From Brumimicrobium sp040882265 (GTDB lineage: Bacteria > Bacteroidota > Bacteroidia > Flavobacteriales_D > Crocinitomicaceae), in assembly GCA_040882265.1 (NCBI GenBank), contig JBBEBO010000054.1:1-36680 (forward strand): a stretch of DNA of 36,680 nucleotides, read 5' to 3'. The translations under genes and the position numbers were made by a program. Below the pieces are notes generated by a model. The model worked only from the letters and a program-made list of their open reading frames with translations, was not told the origin of the DNA and did not search any database. Below are positions 33,090 to 36,680 of the stretch, piece after piece. Positions within the stretch are counted from its first letter, which is position 1; each line of letters begins with the position of its first letter.

Positions 33090-34393
33090 GATTAAAAATT
33101 AATAAAACTTATATGTGGCGGGGAGCATTAATGTTTTCCGCTGCTTTTTTTTGTTTAGCATTAGTTGCCACATCGTGTAAGAAAAAAAAGAACCCTGTTG
33201 GCGAAGGAGCTTTGCCTCCGGGAACTAGTATGTCCTCTGCTGGCGTTGATACTTTTCAATTGTTCACTTATACAATTGAAGAAGATTCAGTTGTGTCAAT
33301 GGATCAAAGTTTTAATTTGTTAGGTTCTTACAACGATCCAAAATTTGGCCCTGTAGAGGCAAACTTCTATACCCAATTCGCACTTTCAGAGTTTAACCTC
33401 GATATTGATATGAGTAGTGTAGTTGTTGACTCTGTCGTGATGGCTTTTGAATACGGAGGTTATTATGGGACTATTAATGAACAAACTTTTGAGGTTCACG
33501 AAATCAACGAAGAATTGTCTAGGGACTCAACTTACTTATCTTCGGCAACGGTTGGTACTGAAACACAAAATTTAATTTTACCAGGGTTTGATCAGTTTAA
33601 ACCAGACCTTCAAACGCTTCCAATAGTTGGTGACGATACACTTAGTGAACCTCAATTGCGCTTAAGGTTAGACACAAATCTTGGAGAAGAATTGTTAACC
33701 CTTGCCAATAATGCAACAGATAATGAAACTTTCACCGATGCGTTTAAAGGACTACACTTTAAAGTAAATAATGGTCCTCAAACTGCAGGAGAGGGGTCTA
33801 TTTTATACTTAACCACCTCTGTTCCAGAATCTAAAATGACAGTTTATTTCAAATTAGATGGTGTAGAAAATGAATTTGATTTTACAGTTGGCAATAGCGA
33901 AGTTGATTTTAATCATATTGATATGGATAATTCGGGAACTGAAGTTCAACAAGTTATTGACGACCACACCTTAGGTCAAGATGAGTTTTATGCTCAGGCA
34001 TTTATTTCAAGAGGAAAGATTGATATTCCTTCTCTAACAGATCTTCCTGAAGACGCGATTATCCATGAAGCTACTTTGGAAATTCCAGTGAATTATTATC
34101 AAGGAAGTGATTTTTATACAAGTGAAGCAATTACTGTAAGTTCCAAGATATTTGAAAATGATGACCAACGCTATTTCATTAATGACAATGTCACTTATAA
34201 TCAGCAAAGAAGGGCTTATGTTGTTGATCTAAGAAAATATATTCAAAATATTTTAAAGGGTGAGGTAGTAAATAGCGGTTTAATCATTTCTCCAAGACTT
34301 TATGCTACAACGACAGAACGTATAATTTTTAATGGACCATCATCGTTAAATAAAAAACAACCTAAATTAAACGTTGTTTACACAAAACTTTAA
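33086..34393 (+). CDS. DUF4270 domain-containing lipoprotein
   Basis: A 435-residue protein with a lipoprotein signal (ALVATSC, Cys31) and a Lys-rich patch straight after it. The mature part is beta-rich DUF4270: LLGSYNDPKFGPVEANFYTQF near residues 74-94, VVDSVVMAFEYGGYYG, and a C-terminal block with VVDLRKYIQNILKG and SGLIISPRLY. DUF4270 lipoproteins are Bacteroidota envelope proteins of unknown function. It overlaps the glycogen-synthase-like gene by four bases and is followed after 29 bases by glmS. This order next to divergent panC looks like a conserved cluster. Confidence 0.88.
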   Translation: MRLKINKTYMWRGALMFSAAFFCLALVATSCKKKKNPVGEGALPPGTSMSSAGVDTFQLFTYTIEEDSVVSMDQSFNLLGSYNDPKFGPVEANFYTQFALSEFNLDIDMSSVVVDSVVMAFEYGGYYGTINEQTFEVHEINEELSRDSTYLSSATVGTETQNLILPGFDQFKPDLQTLPIVGDDTLSEPQLRLRLDTNLGEELLTLANNATDNETFTDAFKGLHFKVNNGPQTAGEGSILYLTTSVPESKMTVYFKLDGVENEFDFTVGNSEVDFNHIDMDNSGTEVQQVIDDHTLGQDEFYAQAFISRGKIDIPSLTDLPEDAIIHEATLEIPVNYYQGSDFYTSEAITVSSKIFENDDQRYFINDNVTYNQQRRAYVVDLRKYIQNILKGEVVNSGLIISPRLYATTTERIIFNGPSSLNKKQPKLNVVYTKL

Positions 34394-34422
34394 TATATTT
34401 CAATAAATTAATCAATTAAATT

Positions 34423-36267
34423 ATGTGCGGAATTGTTGCATACATCGGACAAGAACAAGCATTTCCAATTGTCCTAAAAGGTTTGAAGCGTTTAGAATAC
34501 CGCGGATATGATAGCGCTGGAATAGCATTGCTAAATGAGGAAGGTTTACTTAATTACAAGCACAAAGGTAAGGTTAGTGAACTTGAAAATTTTACAAATA
34601 AAAAGAATCTAGAAGGTACGATAGGAATTGGTCATACACGTTGGGCAACTCACGGTTTGCCAAATGATGTAAATGCACACCCACACCTTTCAGGGAATGA
34701 AAACATTGCTTTAATCCACAATGGAATAATAGAAAATTACGATACCCTAAAAGAAGGTTTATTAGCGCGAGGACACGTATTCAAGAGCGAGACAGATACT
34801 GAAGTTTTGGTTCATTTAATTGAAGATATTCAATCACATGAAAAAGTGAGTACTGCAGAAGCTGTTCGTTTGGCTTTAAATAATGTAATAGGTGCTTATG
34901 CAATTGTTGTAATGAGTAAAGACAACCCAAACCAACTTATTGCAGCTAGAAAAAGCAGCCCTTTAGTAGTAGGCATTGGAAAAGAAGGTGATTTTTATTT
35001 AGCTTCAGATGCAACTCCAATTGTAGAGTACACCAATGAAGTTGTTTATTTAGAAGATGAAGAAATTGCTATTGTAGAAAGAAACAATGGCTTGCGCTTA
35101 TACAATATTCAAAATCAAGAAAAAACACCGTATATTCAAGAGTTAGAAATGCAATTAGAAGCACTCGAAAAAGGAGGCTATGAGCATTTTATGTTAAAGG
35201 AAATCCATGAGCAACCCCGCTCTATAAAGGATTGTTTTAGAGGAAGATTAAACGTTGGAAAAGGCTGGGTTGGCTTAGGTGGAATTAAAGATTATGAGCA
35301 ACAACTCGCCAATGCAAAACGAATTATATTTGTTGCATGTGGAACATCTTGGCACGCTGCATTGGTCGGAGAATATTTATTTGAAGATTTAACGCGGATC
35401 CCAGTTGAAGTGGAATACGCTTCTGAGTTTAGATATAGAAATCCAATCATCGGTGAAGGTGATATTGTAATTGCTATTTCCCAATCAGGCGAAACAGCTG
35501 ATACTTTAGCCGCTCTTGAGCTTGCAAAATCTAAAGGAGCCACAATCTTGGGAATTTGTAATGTTGTTGGTTCTTCGATTTCGAGAATTACGCATGCAGG
35601 ATCTTATACACACGCAGGCCCAGAGATTGGTGTGGCTTCAACAAAAGCATTTACAGCCCAAGTTACGGTTTTAACGCTAATGGCGCTTGCGATTGCACGT
35701 AAAAAAGGAACTTTAAACGAAGCACGATTTAGAAGAATTATAACAGAATTAGAGCTTATTCCAGACAAAGTCTCTAAAGTATTAAAGTCTAGTGATTACA
35801 TCGAAAGTATTTCTGAAATATATAAAAACGCTTCTAACGCATTGTATTTAGGTAGAGGAAACTCCTTTCCAGTTGCACTTGAAGGCGCTTTAAAATTAAA
35901 AGAAATCTCCTACATCCATGCAGAAGGATATCCCGCTGCGGAAATGAAACACGGCCCTATTGCGTTAATCGACGAAGAGATGCCTGTTTTTGTAATTGCA
36001 ACAAAAGGAACTTCTTATGAGAAAGTCGTTAGTAATATTCAGGAAGTAAAAGCTAGAAAAGGAAAAGTAATCGCAATTGTTACTGAAGGAGACAAACAAG
36101 TAAAAAACATGGCGGATCACGTCATAGAAATTCCTGATACAGACGAACATTTGGTACCGTTGTTAGCTACTGTACCATTTCAGTTGTTGTCATATTACAT
36201 TGCGGTAATGCGTGGATGTAATGTAGACCAACCAAGAAATCTTGCGAAATCTGTAACGGTGGAGTAA
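34423..36267 (+). CDS. glmS: Glutamine--fructose-6-phosphate aminotransferase (isomerizing) GlmS
   Basis: Makes glucosamine-6-phosphate for peptidoglycan and LPS. The 614-residue protein is complete. The class II glutaminase domain begins with the nucleophile Cys2 (MCGIVAYIGQ) and has RLEYRGYDSAG, GHTRWATHG and HNGIIENY. Two SIS domains follow, with VACGTSWHA and ISQSGETADT in the first and LGRGNSFPVALEGALKLKEI in the second. It ends in the conserved NLAKSVTVE. No glmS ribozyme was seen in the 29 bases upstream; the gene probably shares the promoter at 32209-32239. Confidence 0.97.
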   Translation: MCGIVAYIGQEQAFPIVLKGLKRLEYRGYDSAGIALLNEEGLLNYKHKGKVSELENFTNKKNLEGTIGIGHTRWATHGLPNDVNAHPHLSGNENIALIHNGIIENYDTLKEGLLARGHVFKSETDTEVLVHLIEDIQSHEKVSTAEAVRLALNNVIGAYAIVVMSKDNPNQLIAARKSSPLVVGIGKEGDFYLASDATPIVEYTNEVVYLEDEEIAIVERNNGLRLYNIQNQEKTPYIQELEMQLEALEKGGYEHFMLKEIHEQPRSIKDCFRGRLNVGKGWVGLGGIKDYEQQLANAKRIIFVACGTSWHAALVGEYLFEDLTRIPVEVEYASEFRYRNPIIGEGDIVIAISQSGETADTLAALELAKSKGATILGICNVVGSSISRITHAGSYTHAGPEIGVASTKAFTAQVTVLTLMALAIARKKGTLNEARFRRIITELELIPDKVSKVLKSSDYIESISEIYKNASNALYLGRGNSFPVALEGALKLKEISYIHAEGYPAAEMKHGPIALIDEEMPVFVIATKGTSYEKVVSNIQEVKARKGKVIAIVTEGDKQVKNMADHVIEIPDTDEHLVPLLATVPFQLLSYYIAVMRGCNVDQPRNLAKSVTVE

Positions 36268-36317
36268 AAACAATATTTGAGAAGTATTTAGAAAGATTAT
36301 TTAGCTCCCTAGTCAGG

Positions 36318-36680
36318 GCAAACGCATTTGAATTTAAAACTACTTTTTGGGTTGATTTAGTAAAACCAAAGGTTCTTTTGCCACGGGTTTTAACCCGTGG
36401 TTAAAGAATAATAAAAAATATCTTATTTTGGCGCGACTTTTTGCTCCAAAAATCGTGACAAAATGCGTTCTTTCCGAGATTTAGATTTTAACCTGCATTA
36501 TTCATGTGTTTTCGTAATGAAAAGTCAAAATGTCAATAGATTTGGGAAGCACAGACATTTTTAATTCTCAGAATTGCAACCCACTTTTGGGGATTAAAAA
36601 TTTTGAGCATTTCCAAAGGTAGCAGGCAGTTTGGCTTTGGAATAGGAAATTCATGAATAATGCAGGTTAAATGCGTTTGC
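36318..36680. repeat. Inverted-repeat element with a split left arm (MITE-like)
   Basis: The right arm (36652-36680) is, in reverse complement, GCAAACGCATTT joined directly to AACCTGCATTATTCATG. On the left the same arm is in two pieces: GCAAACGCATTT at 36318-36329 and TTTAACCTGCATTATTCATG at 36487-36506. About 157 bases containing repeat copy B lie between them. Both pieces match the right arm perfectly. This looks like a small non-autonomous element with 29-base inverted ends, later interrupted. Confidence 0.6.
36369..36465 (+). repeat. Dispersed palindromic intergenic repeat, copy B
   Basis: AAGGTTCTTTTG is followed by the palindrome CCACGGGTTTTAACCCGTGG (36381-36400, 9-bp stem, 2-base loop), then TTAAAGAATAAT, TTTTGGCGCGA (from 36427) and ATCGTGACAAAATGCG. 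Orientation and block order match copy A, and copy C is inverted. It lies inside the split left arm of the inverted-repeat element. Confidence 0.65.

Larger units (their letters stand above)
36268..36680. other. Non-coding right end of the window, made of repeats
   Basis: About 410 bases without a plausible gene. They hold repeat copy B and an inverted-repeat element whose right arm ends exactly at the last base of the window, so the element may continue beyond it. No clear terminator for glmS was found. Confidence 0.6.

Overview
The window is AT-rich chromosomal DNA from a member of the Bacteroidota, most likely order Flavobacteriales; the genus cannot be fixed from the sequence. The evidence is families largely confined to that phylum (DUF4286, DUF6427, DUF3098, DUF4270, PorP/SprF), type IX secretion substrates with gliding-motility-type C-termini, TonB-dependent transport, and promoters carrying the Bacteroidota -7 element TAnnTTTG. 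A run of exactly 100 N inside a tandem repeat shows this is a draft assembly. No rRNA, tRNA or CRISPR array was seen.

Layout. 1-4.4 kb: rlmN, then a leftward SDR-DUF4286-rsmA operon, then a DUF6427 membrane protein. 4.4-8.1 kb: an accessory patch with a broken 5' end of a secreted protein gene, an orphan tail of a lipoprotein gene, three tandem lipoprotein paralogs (the first frameshifted), and the last 35 codons of a purQ gene. 8.1-12.3 kb: a leftward two-gene unit of a peptide-type solute-binding lipoprotein and a TonB-dependent receptor. 12.6-15.2 kb: a small secreted protein with a strong terminator, methylmalonyl-CoA epimerase, a HAD hydrolase and a YceI-like lipoprotein. 15.3-18.0 kb: the envelope/RNA operon ftsX-DUF3098-uppP-truB. 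18.1-24.5 kb: a DUF389 membrane protein with an odd N-terminus, then a PorP/SprF protein paired with a giant type IX substrate containing 159-bp repeats and the assembly gap. 24.9-30.3 kb: queA, an accessory PD-(D/E)XK nuclease-like gene, ispD, metF and a small secreted protein. 30.7-36.3 kb: ribE and panC leftward, then a half-length glycogen-synthase-like gene, DUF4270 and glmS rightward. The last 400 bases are non-coding and hold a repeat apparently nested inside another.

How the genes fit together. Most of the window is housekeeping: ribosomal and tRNA modification (rlmN, rsmA, truB, queA), cofactors and isoprenoids (ribE, panC, metF, ispD), and wall precursor and division functions (uppP, glmS, ftsX). 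Accessory DNA sits in clear pockets between these blocks: the lipoprotein patch, the type IX pair between truB and queA, the nuclease gene between queA and ispD, and the repeat cluster at the right end.

The most interesting points are: (i) the mosaic lipoprotein array bounded by two unrelated gene stubs; (ii) a dispersed palindromic intergenic repeat in three places, one copy apparently splitting the arm of another inverted-repeat element; (iii) the SAP-like plus PD-(D/E)XK protein, a candidate unrecognised nuclease; (iv) a DUF389 protein that appears fused to a degenerate lipid-kinase-like domain. All assignments come from reading motifs by eye; no database search was run.
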